Notes: generated by a model not told the origin, from the sequence alone. DNA of 47,123 nucleotides from an uncultured Clostridia bacterium (GCA_947595635.1 CANQEU010000012.1:1-47123), one strand, 5' to 3'. Positions 8,472 to 18,135 are shown, counted from the stretch's first letter. A program made the numbers and translations.

Positions 8472-9674
8472 ATGAAAATTTTAGTTATCAACGCAGGAAG
8501 CTCGTCGCTCAAATATCAGCTTTTTGATATGGACAACGAAAATGTTCTTGCAAAAGGAAACTGCGAGAGGATTGGAATTGACGGTATTTTTACCCACAAG
8601 ACGAACGACGGCAGAGTGCTGAAAAAGGAAATTGATATGCCTGACCACAAGGTGGCGTTTATGCAGGTAAAGGACGCGCTTATCGACAAGGAATACGGCG
8701 TTATAAAGGAGCTTTCGGAAATCAGCGCGCTTGGCCACAGAATAGTTCAGGGCGGTTCGCTATTCAGCAAGAGCGAGCTTGTTACAGACGAGGTAATTGA
8801 GGGAATTGAAAGTCTTATTCCGCTTGCGCCTCTTCACAACAAGGGTCACGTTCAGGCTATCAGAGCGTCGCAGGAGGTATTCGGCAAGGACGTTCCGGAG
8901 GTTGTTGTATTTGACACTGCCTTTCATTCGACGATGCCCGACTACGCTTATATATATCCTATACCGTATGAGTATTATGAGAAATACAAGATTCGCCGTT
9001 ACGGCTTTCACGGCACGTCTCACCGCTACGTTACAAGCCGCTGCGCGGAGCTTATGGGCGTTGACATAAAAGATATAAAGCTTATATCCTGTCATCTTGG
9101 CAACGGCTCATCTATTACGGCAGTAGACGGCGGAAAGGTTATCGACACAAGTATGGGACTTACTCCGCTTGACGGCTTTATGATGGGCACGAGAACCGGC
9201 ACGCTTGACCCGTCGGTTGTCACATTCATTGAGGAGCAGGAAAATCTTACCCCTGAGGAAATGAGCGATCTTTTAAACAAGAAGTCCGGTCTTCTTGGAA
9301 TTTCAGGTGTATCGAGCGACGACAGGGACGTTACAAAGGCTGCCGAAGAGGGCAACGAGAGGGCGCTGCTGGCGCACAAGATGCTTGTTTATGAAATAGC
9401 AAAGTTTGTCGGCAGCTACTATGTAGCGCTTGGCGGCTGCGACGTTATCACCTTTACCGCCGGTCTTGGAGAAAATCAGGCGCATCACAGAGAGAGAATA
9501 TGCGAGATGCTCGGATGTCTCGGCGTTAAGCTTGACAAGAAGCTAAACGAGGAGACGGTGCTTGGCAAGGAGGGACTTATCTCTGCTGCGGATAGCAAGG
9601 TAAAGGTATATGTAATACCGACCAACGAGGAGCTTGTTATAGCAAGAGATACGAAGGCTATTGTAGAGGGATAA
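8472..9674 (+). CDS. ackA: Acetate kinase
   Basis: AckA interconverts acetyl phosphate plus ADP with acetate plus ATP, the energy-yielding last step of acetate fermentation. The 400-residue length is exact for the family. Hallmarks are NAGSSSLKY at the N-terminus, VFDTAFH, YGFHGTSHRY (catalytic histidine region), CHLGNGSS and FTAGLGEN. AGGAGG lies 6 nt before the ATG. No phosphotransacetylase gene lies beside it in this window. The gene is monocistronic and ends before the hairpin array at 9712-9863. Confidence 0.97.
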   Translation: MKILVINAGSSSLKYQLFDMDNENVLAKGNCERIGIDGIFTHKTNDGRVLKKEIDMPDHKVAFMQVKDALIDKEYGVIKELSEISALGHRIVQGGSLFSKSELVTDEVIEGIESLIPLAPLHNKGHVQAIRASQEVFGKDVPEVVVFDTAFHSTMPDYAYIYPIPYEYYEKYKIRRYGFHGTSHRYVTSRCAELMGVDIKDIKLISCHLGNGSSITAVDGGKVIDTSMGLTPLDGFMMGTRTGTLDPSVVTFIEEQENLTPEEMSDLLNKKSGLLGISGVSSDDRDVTKAAEEGNERALLAHKMLVYEIAKFVGSYYVALGGCDVITFTAGLGENQAHHRERICEMLGCLGVKLDKKLNEETVLGKEGLISAADSKVKVYVIPTNEELVIARDTKAIVEG

Positions 9675-9711
9675 GCTTTAAGGAAAATGATAAATACACA
9701 GCGTCTAAGCA

Positions 9712-9863
9712 GTTCAGCGGTAAGCTGAACGATGCGGCGACCGCACACGGCAGCTTCGGCTGCCGTGTGCCGTTAAAGCCTGCGCGTACACGCGCAGGCT
9801 TTGCTGCGTAAGCTGCCTGCGGCAGCTTACGGGTCGCCGCCCCGGTTTTTGCGAGATGCAAAA
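9712..9863. repeat. Cloverleaf-like array of perfect hairpins after ackA
   Basis: A 7-bp hairpin (9712-9730) is followed by a 9-bp outer stem (9734-9742 with 9832-9840). The stem encloses three perfect hairpins: 12 bp with a UUCG loop (9743-9770), 12 bp (9775-9802) and 10 bp (9808-9830). A further small hairpin is at 9847-9863. The region has no open frame. It is transcribed at least as the 3' end of ackA mRNA. A second array with the same plan but different sequence is at 29404-29515. Confidence 0.75.
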
Positions 9864-9864
9864 C

Positions 9865-9900
9865 ATCAAACGGCAGCGACCTTGGTCGCTGCCGTTTGAT
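9865..9900. terminator. Shared terminator between convergent ackA and pfkA
   Basis: A perfect 16-bp stem (9865-9880 with 9885-9900) with loop CTTG lies between the two stop codons. The U tracts on either side are weak, so efficiency is uncertain, but the position suits termination from both directions. Confidence 0.65.
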
Positions 9901-9937
9901 TATTATATCAATATATTTTCATTTTAATACGATCTTA

Positions 9938-10906
9938 TCAAATAGAAATCTCCATCGCTATCTTATAAAGATCATAGTCGAACTTTCTCTTCATATTTAG
10001 AGCCTCTGTTATATCATAATCAACAATACGGCCGTTTGTCATCGCTACCACCCTGTTGCCGATACCCTGAGAAAGAAGCTCGACAGCCTTGTGTCCCATT
10101 GCGCTTGCCACTACCCTGTCTCTAAGCGACGGCGAACCGCCTCTCTGAACATGACCGAGTATAGTAGCTCTCGACTCTATGCCGGTTCTGTCCTCAATCT
10201 CCTTGGCAAGCTTGTCAACGCCGCCTACGCCCTCGGCAACAACAATTATAAAATGCTTTTTGCCGCTTCTGCGAGAATCGAGCATTCTTGCAATAACATC
10301 CTTTTCAAGGTCATACGGAACCTCAGGAACAAGAATCGACGTTGCGCCGATTGCAATGCCGGTCTGCAAGGCAATGTCGCCGCAGCGGCGTCCCATAACC
10401 TCAACAACGCTGCACCTGTCGTGCGACTGCGCGGTGTCACGAATTTTATCGACCATTTCCATAGCCGTGTTCATTGCCGTGTCAAAGCCGACAGTATATT
10501 CACTGCAGGCAATGTCATTGTCGATAGTGCCGGGAATGCCGACGCATGGTATACCCTCGCCTGTCAAATCTCTCGCACCTCTGAAGGAACCGTCGCCGCC
10601 GATAACAACAACGCCCTTAACGCCAAGCTCACGACAGGTTTCAGCCGCCTTGCGAACACCCTCCGGAGTATTATACTCCTCGCTTCTTGCCGTATAAAGA
10701 ATAGTTCCGCCGATATGTATAATATTAGAAACACTGCGGAGATTCATTTCAAAGACGTCACCGTTTAAAAGTCCGTTATATCCTCTGTGCACACCAATCA
10801 CTCTTATGCCCTTTTGTATAGCAGATCTTGTAACGGCTCTAACGGCAGCGTTCATTCCGGGAGCGTCGCCTCCGCTTGTCAATACTGCAATAGCGTCCTT
10901 AGCCAT
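9938..10906 (-). CDS. pfkA: ATP-dependent 6-phosphofructokinase
   Basis: PfkA phosphorylates fructose 6-phosphate to the 1,6-bisphosphate, the committed step of glycolysis. With the ATG at 10906 it has 322 residues, as in other bacterial PfkA. That ATG is about 8 nt after CGGAGG; the upstream in-frame ATGs lie too close to it or beyond it. LTSGGDAPGMNAAVR, GGDGSFRGA and PGTIDND are present. The glycines in GGDGS and PGTIDND mark ATP rather than pyrophosphate as phosphoryl donor. It follows dnaE by about 138 nt, a pairing common in Firmicutes, and may be co-transcribed. Confidence 0.95.
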   Translation of the reverse strand: MAKDAIAVLTSGGDAPGMNAAVRAVTRSAIQKGIRVIGVHRGYNGLLNGDVFEMNLRSVSNIIHIGGTILYTARSEEYNTPEGVRKAAETCRELGVKGVVVIGGDGSFRGARDLTGEGIPCVGIPGTIDNDIACSEYTVGFDTAMNTAMEMVDKIRDTAQSHDRCSVVEVMGRRCGDIALQTGIAIGATSILVPEVPYDLEKDVIARMLDSRRSGKKHFIIVVAEGVGGVDKLAKEIEDRTGIESRATILGHVQRGGSPSLRDRVVASAMGHKAVELLSQGIGNRVVAMTNGRIVDYDITEALNMKRKFDYDLYKIAMEISI

Positions 10907-11044
10907 ATTCATTCCTCCGATATATATTAACAGAATAATTTTTGTTTTCTTCATCTTATTATATTACATATTAGGGAAGATAATCAAGACCTTTTTGCCT
11001 TTTTTTACATTTAAAACAAAACTAAGGCAAAGTGATAATTTGTT

Positions 11045-14000
11045 TTACACCTTCATTTTCTTAACAACGACATTGCTTTGACCTATTCTGCGCTTAAGCT
11101 CGTTTTCAAGCACCGGATTCAGCTCGACCCACATATTTTTCGGAGCCTTTACATAGCGCTTTTCATCAGACAAATATATAACAAGCGGTGAATTTCCCTC
11201 AAAAACATCCACAAGCAGCTTTGCCTCTATATATTCCTTGCTGTTGAAATTCGGCACTCTCAAGCAAAGGCAGTCGCTCTCTTTATGTCCATTATTTTGT
11301 ACTCTATTATTTTTTGAATTGTCTAAATCGGCTGTTGCGCGCATTTTAGCGGCATTTTTGCTAATCTCTTTTATATGCTCCTTTTCGGGCGCAAGCTTTA
11401 TAACATTACAAAGAATCTGCGGTTCTTCGTCCTCTCTAACGGACACCGTACCCTGTATGTCCACTATATTTCCCTCTAAAACGGCGCCGTCGCTTTCCCT
11501 TAACGGCTGTGGGAATATAAGCAGCTCTATAGTACCGGTCATATCCTCGACTGTTGCAAACGCCATCATATCGTTATTTTTTGTCGATTTTATCTTAACC
11601 GAGTTTATTATTGCAATAAGCCTAACCCTTTGCCCGTCGCGATAGCTCTGCAAGCCGTTTTCGGAATGTGAAAGAATATTTCCTATGCTGTCAACGCGCA
11701 TTAATTTAAGAAACGGCGCATATTCGGCAAGCGGATGTCCGCTAAGATACATTCCCGTAACTTCCTTTTCCATCGAAAGCTTATCTGTAACGCTGAAATC
11801 CGTGTGGTGAACAAGGTTTATGCTGTTTTCGTTCAACTCGTCGTCAAAAAGACTGAGCTGTCCGGCGGCGCTGTGCTTTCGCTCCCATTCAAGGCTATCC
11901 ATTACCACGCTTGAATTAAGCAGCATTTCCCGTCTGTTAAGATCCATTCCGTCAAGAGCCCCGCTCTTAACAAGGCTTTCAAGAGCACGGCTGTTAAGTC
12001 CGCTGCCGCTGAGACGTTTGCAGAAATTATAATATCCCGTAAAGCGTCCTCCTGAGTTTCTTTCCGAAATAATTGCGTCTATCACGTTTCTGCCGAGATT
12101 TTTTATTGCAAGCAGGCCAAAGCGAATATCGTTGCCTGAAACGGTAAAGCCCATATTGCTAATGTTTACATCGGGCGGCAGAACCTTTATTCCAAGTCTT
12201 GCGCATTCCGCTGTATAAACTGCGAGCTTATTTGGATTGTCGAGCACGCTTGTAAGCAGAGCAGCCATATATTCCTTCGGATAGTGACATTTCATCCACG
12301 CCGTTTTATACGAAACATTCGCATAAGCGGCTGCGTGCGATTTATTGAACGCGTAAGAGGCAAAGCTCTCCATTTCCTTGAGTATGGAAACCGCGCTTTC
12401 GCGGTCTACGCCGCGCCTCAGACAGCCTTCGACCTCTATGACGCCGTTTTCATCTGTCAGGCCGTTAAGGAATATATCTTGTTCACGCTCCATAACATCC
12501 TTTTTCTTTTTTGACATCGCTCGGCGTACTATATCCGCTCTGCCAAGGCTGTATCCGGCAAGCGTTCTGAATATTTGCATTACCTGCTCCTGATATACAA
12601 TGCAGCCGTAGGTAACGTCAAGAATATCCTTTAGGAGGGGATGCTTGTATTTTATTCTGTCGGGATGGTGCCTGTTTTCTATATATCTTGGTATTGAATC
12701 CATCGGGCCGGGACGGTAAAGAGAGATTACGGCTATCAAATCTTCTATTGATTCCGGCTTTAGCTGGGAAAGAACGCTCTTCATTCCTGCCGACTCAAAT
12801 TGAAACACTCCGTCCGATTGCCCCTTTGACAGCATTTCAAATACCGCCCTGTCGTCTTCTTTTATATCGGCTTCGCTGTAATCGGGATTTATCTTCAGTA
12901 TCATCTCTTCAGCCTCTTTCAAAACCGTAAGATTTCTAAGGCCGAGAAAATCCATCTTTAAAAGTCCAAGCTCCTCAAGCGTCGTCATTGTATATTGCGT
13001 AACGACTGCGTCGTCATTTTTTGCAAGCGGCACATATGAGCTTACTGGATCCCGTGTTATTACAACGCCTGCGGCGTGAGTCGTTGCATGACGCGGCATT
13101 CCCTCAAGGCCCATCGCGGTATCTATTAAAAGCTTTACCTGCTCCTCGCTTTTATATCTCATTTCAAGCTCAGGCGACATTTCAAGAGCCTTTTTTATTG
13201 TTATTCCGATTTCGTTCGGAACAAGCTTTGCAACGGAATCTACCGCGCCGTATGACATAGCAAGCGCGCGTCCCACATCTCGTATCGCGCCCCTTGCCGC
13301 CATTGTTCCAAACGCAATTATCTGCGCAACGTGATCCTCGCCGTATTTCCTTATTACATAATCTATAACCTCCTGACGCCTGTCCTTGCAGAAGTCAACG
13401 TCAAAGTCGGGCATACTTACCCTTTCGGGATTTAAAAAACGCTCAAATATAAGATTATATTTTATCGGGTCTATGCCGGTTATGCCGATGCAATATGCTG
13501 CAAGACTGCCGGCTCCCGATCCTCTGCCGGGCCCTACGGGAATATCCTGCGATTTTGCGTAATTTATGAAATCGCCCACTATCAGAAAATAATCCGTGTA
13601 GCCCATTTCCTTTATAATAGAAAGCTCATAGTCAAGCCTGTTTCTTATCTCCTCGGGCGGATTTTCTCCGTAATGGCGGTGCAAACCGTCAAGACACATT
13701 TTTTTAAAGTATTCAAAGTGATCCTGGTTGTTCGGGACATCAAAATGCGGAAGCTTTGTCTTTCCAAACTCAAACTCAACGTTGCACCGCTCGGCAATCT
13801 TTACCGTATTGTCATACGCCTCAGGGTGATTTTTAAAAAGCTCCCTCATCTCCTGCTCGGACTTAAAGTAAAATTCATCTGTTGTAAATTCCATTTTATC
13901 GGGATCGTTTATTGTGTGGTTGGTCTGAATACACAGGAGTATCTGGTGAAGATAGCTGTCGTCCTTGTTTATATAGTGGCAATCGTTAGTCACAACGGTC

Positions 14001-14596
14001 GGTATCCCCGTTTCTTCCGCTATCTTCAAAAGCTGTCTTGCAACGTGCGCCTCCTCCTCAATTCCGTGATTTTGAAGCTCAAGATAGAAATTGCCCTTTC
14101 CGAACAGGTCGTTATAATAAAGAGCCTTCTCTCTCGCGGCGTTTATATTCCCCCTGATTATAAGCCTTGGTATTTCTCCGGCAAGACACGCCGAAAGGCA
14201 TATCAGCCCTTCGTGATGATTTTCAAGCAGCTCGTCATCGATCCTCGGTTTATTGTAAAAGCCCTCCGTCCATGCCTGAGAGAGAATGAGGGCAAGGTTT
14301 TTATATCCTATATTATTTTCGCAGAGCAAAATCATATGATAATTTGCCCTGTCAGCCTCGCCGTTTTTGTCAAATCTGCTTTTGGGCGCAACATATACCT
14401 CGCAGCCGATTATAGGCTTTATTCCGTTCTTTTTCGCAAGCTTATAAAAATCGACGGCGCTATACATTGACCCGTGATCCGTTACCGCCACAGCATTCAT
14501 TCCCTGATCCTTCGCCGTCTTAACAAGAGCCTCAAGACGGCAAGCGCCGTCAAGCAGGCTGTATTCGCTGTGGTTGTGTAAATGAACGAACGCCAT
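11045..14596 (-). CDS. dnaE: DNA polymerase III alpha subunit (DnaE)
   Basis: DnaE is a replicative polymerase of the C family; in Firmicutes it usually works beside PolC, extending primers mainly on the lagging strand. The 1,183 residues begin with a PHP domain (FVHLHNHSEYSLLDGA, then AVTDHGSM). The catalytic aspartates are in PDFDVDF near residue 400. GPGRGSGAGSLAAY precedes them, and YQEQVMQI and AFNKSHAAAYA follow. Near the C-terminus an OB-fold segment (RLIAIINSVKIK, then FATVEDMTG) is clear. The ATG at 14596 follows AAGGAGGG; the upstream start at 14629 lacks such a site. It lies 54 nt after whiA. Confidence 0.96.
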   Translation of the reverse strand: MAFVHLHNHSEYSLLDGACRLEALVKTAKDQGMNAVAVTDHGSMYSAVDFYKLAKKNGIKPIIGCEVYVAPKSRFDKNGEADRANYHMILLCENNIGYKNLALILSQAWTEGFYNKPRIDDELLENHHEGLICLSACLAGEIPRLIIRGNINAAREKALYYNDLFGKGNFYLELQNHGIEEEAHVARQLLKIAEETGIPTVVTNDCHYINKDDSYLHQILLCIQTNHTINDPDKMEFTTDEFYFKSEQEMRELFKNHPEAYDNTVKIAERCNVEFEFGKTKLPHFDVPNNQDHFEYFKKMCLDGLHRHYGENPPEEIRNRLDYELSIIKEMGYTDYFLIVGDFINYAKSQDIPVGPGRGSGAGSLAAYCIGITGIDPIKYNLIFERFLNPERVSMPDFDVDFCKDRRQEVIDYVIRKYGEDHVAQIIAFGTMAARGAIRDVGRALAMSYGAVDSVAKLVPNEIGITIKKALEMSPELEMRYKSEEQVKLLIDTAMGLEGMPRHATTHAAGVVITRDPVSSYVPLAKNDDAVVTQYTMTTLEELGLLKMDFLGLRNLTVLKEAEEMILKINPDYSEADIKEDDRAVFEMLSKGQSDGVFQFESAGMKSVLSQLKPESIEDLIAVISLYRPGPMDSIPRYIENRHHPDRIKYKHPLLKDILDVTYGCIVYQEQVMQIFRTLAGYSLGRADIVRRAMSKKKKDVMEREQDIFLNGLTDENGVIEVEGCLRRGVDRESAVSILKEMESFASYAFNKSHAAAYANVSYKTAWMKCHYPKEYMAALLTSVLDNPNKLAVYTAECARLGIKVLPPDVNISNMGFTVSGNDIRFGLLAIKNLGRNVIDAIISERNSGGRFTGYYNFCKRLSGSGLNSRALESLVKSGALDGMDLNRREMLLNSSVVMDSLEWERKHSAAGQLSLFDDELNENSINLVHHTDFSVTDKLSMEKEVTGMYLSGHPLAEYAPFLKLMRVDSIGNILSHSENGLQSYRDGQRVRLIAIINSVKIKSTKNNDMMAFATVEDMTGTIELLIFPQPLRESDGAVLEGNIVDIQGTVSVREDEEPQILCNVIKLAPEKEHIKEISKNAAKMRATADLDNSKNNRVQNNGHKESDCLCLRVPNFNSKEYIEAKLLVDVFEGNSPLVIYLSDEKRYVKAPKNMWVELNPVLENELKRRIGQSNVVVKKMKV

Positions 14597-14650
14597 GGCC
14601 GTTCCCTCCTTAAAAAACTTAAAGCACAAAGGCTTGCGTCTTTATAATAT

Positions 14651-15586
14651 TTATGTGGATTTTTCTCCCGTAAGCTCTTTCGCTATTTCCAATATTCTCG
14701 TCATTCTGTGATTTGCTCCGCTGCGGCTTATCGGCGGAGAAAGCATTGCGCCGAGATCGCGCAGTGAATTTTCGGGATTTTCAAGTCTTAATTGTGCAAT
14801 GCTTTTTAAATCATCCGGCAGAAAATCAAGTCCCTTATATCTTTTTATTTTTTCTATAGCCTCGATCTGTGCTGCGCTCGCCTTTGCCGTTTTATTTATA
14901 TTGGCAATTTCGGAATTTGTCTTTCTGTTCACATTGTTTCTTATGCTCTTAATAATTTTTTCCTGCATAAGATTCATAGCGGCAGACGGCGCGCCCATAA
15001 ACGCAAGCAAGTCCGCTATCTCCTCGCTGTCCTTTATATACGCGACAAAGGCGCCCTTGCGCAATATCTGCTTCGGCTCCTTATCCTGACTTGAAATCTC
15101 TGAAATAACACGGCACAAATCGCTGCATAAATTCTTATACGGCGCGGAAAATTCAAGGTGATAGTCCTTTTGAGGATCCGACACGCTTCCGCAGCAAAGA
15201 AAAGCCCCCCTAAGGAACGCCGCTATCGCGCCGTCATCCTCAAGATTTGCTCTGTTTATTCTAAGGCTTATGCTTTGAGCGTTATGACCGAGCTCGTTGA
15301 ATATTCGCTCGCAGTCGCTTTTTAACGGAATTTTAAGCGTAAAAAGTCTTGCGCTTTCCTTTTTGCCCGTAAGCGCAGTGTTCTTTTCCGCTATTACCCT
15401 AAAGCTTTCCGCCATAAGGCTCATAAATCTTGAGGCGGTATATGGATTTTCCGTATTAAACAATATTTTTTGATTGGAAAAGCTCTTTGCAAAAAGCAAA
15501 AATCCATAGCATTCCGCACGCAGCAGCGCGGAATCGCTGCATTCTATGCTGCAAAGCTCTTTTTTTGTATCTGCTGAAAAAGACAT
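14651..15586 (-). CDS. whiA: DNA-binding protein WhiA
   Basis: WhiA is a conserved Gram-positive protein with a degenerate LAGLIDADG-endonuclease-like N-terminal half and a C-terminal helix-turn-helix. It controls sporulation genes in Streptomyces and affects division and chromosome segregation in Bacillus. Of its 311 residues the start SFSADTKKEL and the middle FLRGAFLCCGSVSDP are diagnostic, and NSEIANINKTAKAS begins the DNA-binding part. The ATG at 15586 with AAGGAT upstream is preferred over the in-frame codon at 15592. It lies directly after rapZ with a gap of about 12 nt; yvcK, often between them in related genomes, is missing. Confidence 0.94.
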   Translation of the reverse strand: MSFSADTKKELCSIECSDSALLRAECYGFLLFAKSFSNQKILFNTENPYTASRFMSLMAESFRVIAEKNTALTGKKESARLFTLKIPLKSDCERIFNELGHNAQSISLRINRANLEDDGAIAAFLRGAFLCCGSVSDPQKDYHLEFSAPYKNLCSDLCRVISEISSQDKEPKQILRKGAFVAYIKDSEEIADLLAFMGAPSAAMNLMQEKIIKSIRNNVNRKTNSEIANINKTAKASAAQIEAIEKIKRYKGLDFLPDDLKSIAQLRLENPENSLRDLGAMLSPPISRSGANHRMTRILEIAKELTGEKST

Positions 15587-15598
15587 AATCACATATCC

Positions 15599-16462
15599 TT
15601 ACGCTTTGCGAATATCTCTGTGGTGAACTGTTGCCGGCTGACCCGTTTCAAGTAAATGGTCATACATTTTTCCGGCAAGCGTAACGCTTCTGTGCTTTCC
15701 GCCGGTACAGCCAAACGCGATTACAAGCTGGCTTTTTCCCTCTTTGATGTAAAGCGGCAGCGTATAATCTATATATTCCTCTATTTTTTTATAAAGCTCG
15801 TTCGTCTGCTCCCATTTAAGCACATATTCTTGCACCTCGGCGTCAAGCCCGGTTTTATGCTTTAGCTCTTCAATATAAAACGGATTGGGCAAACAGCGAA
15901 CGTCAAAGACCAAATCGGCCTCTAAAGGCAGACCGTATTTAAAGCCGAACGACATACAGGTAACGGAAAAGCCAAGTCTGCTGTCGCCTATAAACAGGGT
16001 GAGCACCCTCTCCTTAAGCTGCGCCGACGAAAGGCTCGCGGTGTCTATTAAATAATCGGCGCTCAGCTTTACAGGCTCTAACAGCGATTTTTCAAGCCTT
16101 ACCGCGGCGGCTGTCGTAGAAATATCCTTGCCCGTTAGCGGATGCTTTCTTCTTGTTGATTTATAGCGCATTAGGAGAACGCTCTCGGACGCATCGAGAA
16201 AGAGAGTTTTAAAATACTTTTTCTCACTTTTCAGCTTTTCAACGCTTTCAGCATAAAGGGAATAGTCGTCCTCGCTCCTTATATTCGTAACAAGGGCAAC
16301 TCTCTCCATTTTTTCATCGTTTGAATTGCTGCACAGGTCATAAAATGTCGTAATCAAAGCCGCCGGCAAATTGTCAACGCAATAAAAGCCTATGTCCTCA
16401 AGAGAATGCATAGCAACTGTCTTACCTGCTCCGGAAAGTCCCGATATAATCAAAAATTCCAT
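15599..16462 (-). CDS. rapZ: RNase adapter/nucleotide-binding protein RapZ (YvcJ)
   Basis: The family binds ATP and GTP. In E. coli RapZ guides RNase E to a small RNA that controls amino-sugar synthesis; in Bacillus YvcJ affects competence. The Walker A motif GLSGAGKT lies at residues 8-15, and CVDNLP follows near 32. The C-terminal half has FGFKYGLP and DVRCLPNP, then AFGCTGGKHRSV, a phosphate-binding segment typical of the family. The 287-residue length is normal. It sits between murB (23-nt gap) and whiA (12-nt gap) in one transcription unit. Confidence 0.94.
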   Translation of the reverse strand: MEFLIISGLSGAGKTVAMHSLEDIGFYCVDNLPAALITTFYDLCSNSNDEKMERVALVTNIRSEDDYSLYAESVEKLKSEKKYFKTLFLDASESVLLMRYKSTRRKHPLTGKDISTTAAAVRLEKSLLEPVKLSADYLIDTASLSSAQLKERVLTLFIGDSRLGFSVTCMSFGFKYGLPLEADLVFDVRCLPNPFYIEELKHKTGLDAEVQEYVLKWEQTNELYKKIEEYIDYTLPLYIKEGKSQLVIAFGCTGGKHRSVTLAGKMYDHLLETGQPATVHHRDIRKA

Positions 16463-16485
16463 AATATCACCCTTTTAAAACACGC

Positions 16486-17400
16486 CTACAAAATGCCTAT
16501 CGGCTTTACCTCACACTCCAGCTCAACCGCATATTTGCTGTAAACTGTATTTTGAATATGCTTTATCAGCGACAAAACATCGTCGCAGCTTGCTTTTCCT
16601 GTATTAATAATAAAGCCTGCGTGCTTGCTGCTGACCTGCGCTCCGCCAATGCTGCAGCCCTTAAGTCCGCAGCTTTCAATAAGAGTTCCGGCATAATATC
16701 CCTGCGGTCTTTTAAATACACTCCCCGCGCTTGGATAATCCAGCGGCTGTTTATCTCTGCGCCTTTGCATATATTCGTCCATTCTGCGGCTTATCTCAGC
16801 CTTTGAATCCCTTTTAAGCCTTACTGCCGCGCCTGTTATTATATCGCCGCTTTCGCTGTATATGCTGTGTCTGTACGACAAATCAAGCTCTTCTGCCGGC
16901 AGACTTGAAATTTCGCCGTTTTTTCCTATATGGCTGCTGCAAATAAGAACATCCTTCATCTCTCCGCCATACGCGCCGGCGTTCATATACACAGCTCCGC
17001 CTACGCTTCCGGGTATCCCCCATGCAAATTCAAGCCCGGACAGGCCGTTGTCGCAGGCAAAGCGGCAAAGGCTTGCAAGGCTTGCTGCAGCGCCGCAAAA
17101 TATAGTATCATCCTCAACAAGCGTTATACGCTTAAATTCACCGTCAAGCTTTATAACAACGCCGTCGATTCCTTTGTCGGAAACAAGCAGATTTGAACCC
17201 TTGCCGAGAACGAATATCGGCGCGTTCTCTTTTTGGCACTGAAATAAAACCGCCTTCAGAGCCGATATATTAGGCACAGAAACAAGAAGACGGGCTTCGC
17301 CGCCGATTTTAAATGTTGTCAGGCGGCTCATCTTTTCATTTTCCTTTACCTCGCATCCGTTTGAAACGGCAATGCTCTTTATGCTGTCTATATTAATCAT
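16486..17400 (-). CDS. murB: UDP-N-acetylenolpyruvoylglucosamine reductase
   Basis: MurB reduces UDP-GlcNAc enolpyruvate to UDP-MurNAc with NADPH and FAD, the second committed step of peptidoglycan synthesis. The 304 residues show TFKIGGEARLLV, the FAD-binding GKGSNLLVSD, GIPGSVGGAVYMNAGAYGGEM and GSVFKRPQG (catalytic serine). The form is the shorter type II common in Firmicutes. A GTG at 17406 is in frame but overlaps the AGGAG site; the ATG at 17400 lies 5 nt after that site and is chosen. The start is translationally coupled to the end of the PHP gene. Confidence 0.95.
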   Translation of the reverse strand: MINIDSIKSIAVSNGCEVKENEKMSRLTTFKIGGEARLLVSVPNISALKAVLFQCQKENAPIFVLGKGSNLLVSDKGIDGVVIKLDGEFKRITLVEDDTIFCGAAASLASLCRFACDNGLSGLEFAWGIPGSVGGAVYMNAGAYGGEMKDVLICSSHIGKNGEISSLPAEELDLSYRHSIYSESGDIITGAAVRLKRDSKAEISRRMDEYMQRRRDKQPLDYPSAGSVFKRPQGYYAGTLIESCGLKGCSIGGAQVSSKHAGFIINTGKASCDDVLSLIKHIQNTVYSKYAVELECEVKPIGIL

Positions 17401-17402
17401 AT

Positions 17403-18131
17403 TCACTCCTGAAAAAGCTGAACGCCGTTATTCGTTAAATACTTTTTAAAACGGCTCACGCTTGAATTTATTATAAGCTCCTCAGGAAAATCAATCTCCC
17501 GAAGCATTTGTAACGCAAGAGAACAAGCCCCGACCCTTGAAGAAAAATGAGCGTCTGAATTTACTATGACCGGCGAGCCTGTTTTTTTGCACACCTTTGC
17601 TATTTCCACACAGTTTTGGCATGAGCTCTTTCTTGAATTAAATGTATTGTCGTTTATTTCAACAAGCTTGCCGTTTTGCGCAAAAACAGGTATCACCTTT
17701 TCATAATCATATTTAAAATCAGCCGTTCCGGAATGTCCTATTACATTCACATACGGATTTTTCGCCAGCTCTAAATAGGCGTTTGTGCTGCCCTCAAAGC
17801 TCGGCTTTTCCGAAACAAGTCCGCCGTGTATTGAGGCGACCACCCATTCAAGGTCGGATAATACGCTGTCAGGCATATCAAGCCTGCCCTGCAAATCCAT
17901 AACATTCGCTTCAACTCCCTTTAATACCCTTACTCCGTTTACAACGGGCGGTATCGCGCCGAGCGATTCAAAAAACCATTTTCCGGGCGAGCCGGGCATT
18001 GCATATCCGTGGTCGGTAAGCGCTATTGCATAAAGTCCGCGCCTCGCCGCGGCGTTTATCATTTCTTCGGCTGTGCTGTAAGCGTGAGTTGAAGCAATTG
18101 TATGAGTATGTGTATCCGCGATGATACGCAT
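17403..18131 (-). CDS. PHP-domain phosphoesterase (YcdX-like)
   Basis: PHP proteins hydrolyse phosphate esters with a trinuclear metal site. The metal ligands are visible in the 242 residues: ADTHTHT near residue 5, LTDHGYAM near 40, EANVMD near 75, SIHGG near 100, GHSG near 130 and NSDAHF near 195. This spacing fits the YcdX-like stand-alone phosphatase group; the substrate is not evident. It lies between hprK (4-nt gap) and murB. This neighbour order recurs in Clostridia as I remember it. It is a different subgroup from the HisJ-like gene at 30773. Confidence 0.85.
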   Translation of the reverse strand: MRIIADTHTHTIASTHAYSTAEEMINAAARRGLYAIALTDHGYAMPGSPGKWFFESLGAIPPVVNGVRVLKGVEANVMDLQGRLDMPDSVLSDLEWVVASIHGGLVSEKPSFEGSTNAYLELAKNPYVNVIGHSGTADFKYDYEKVIPVFAQNGKLVEINDNTFNSRKSSCQNCVEIAKVCKKTGSPVIVNSDAHFSSRVGACSLALQMLREIDFPEELIINSSVSRFKKYLTNNGVQLFQE

Positions 18132-18135
18132 TATA

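Noticed and set aside
9712-9900. CRISPR array
   Set aside because: The units are hairpins of different sequence with no constant direct repeat or spacer length, and no cas gene is near.
13673-14470. 265-residue plus-strand frame
   Set aside because: It is fully antisense to the PHP and polymerase parts of dnaE and shows only shadow composition.
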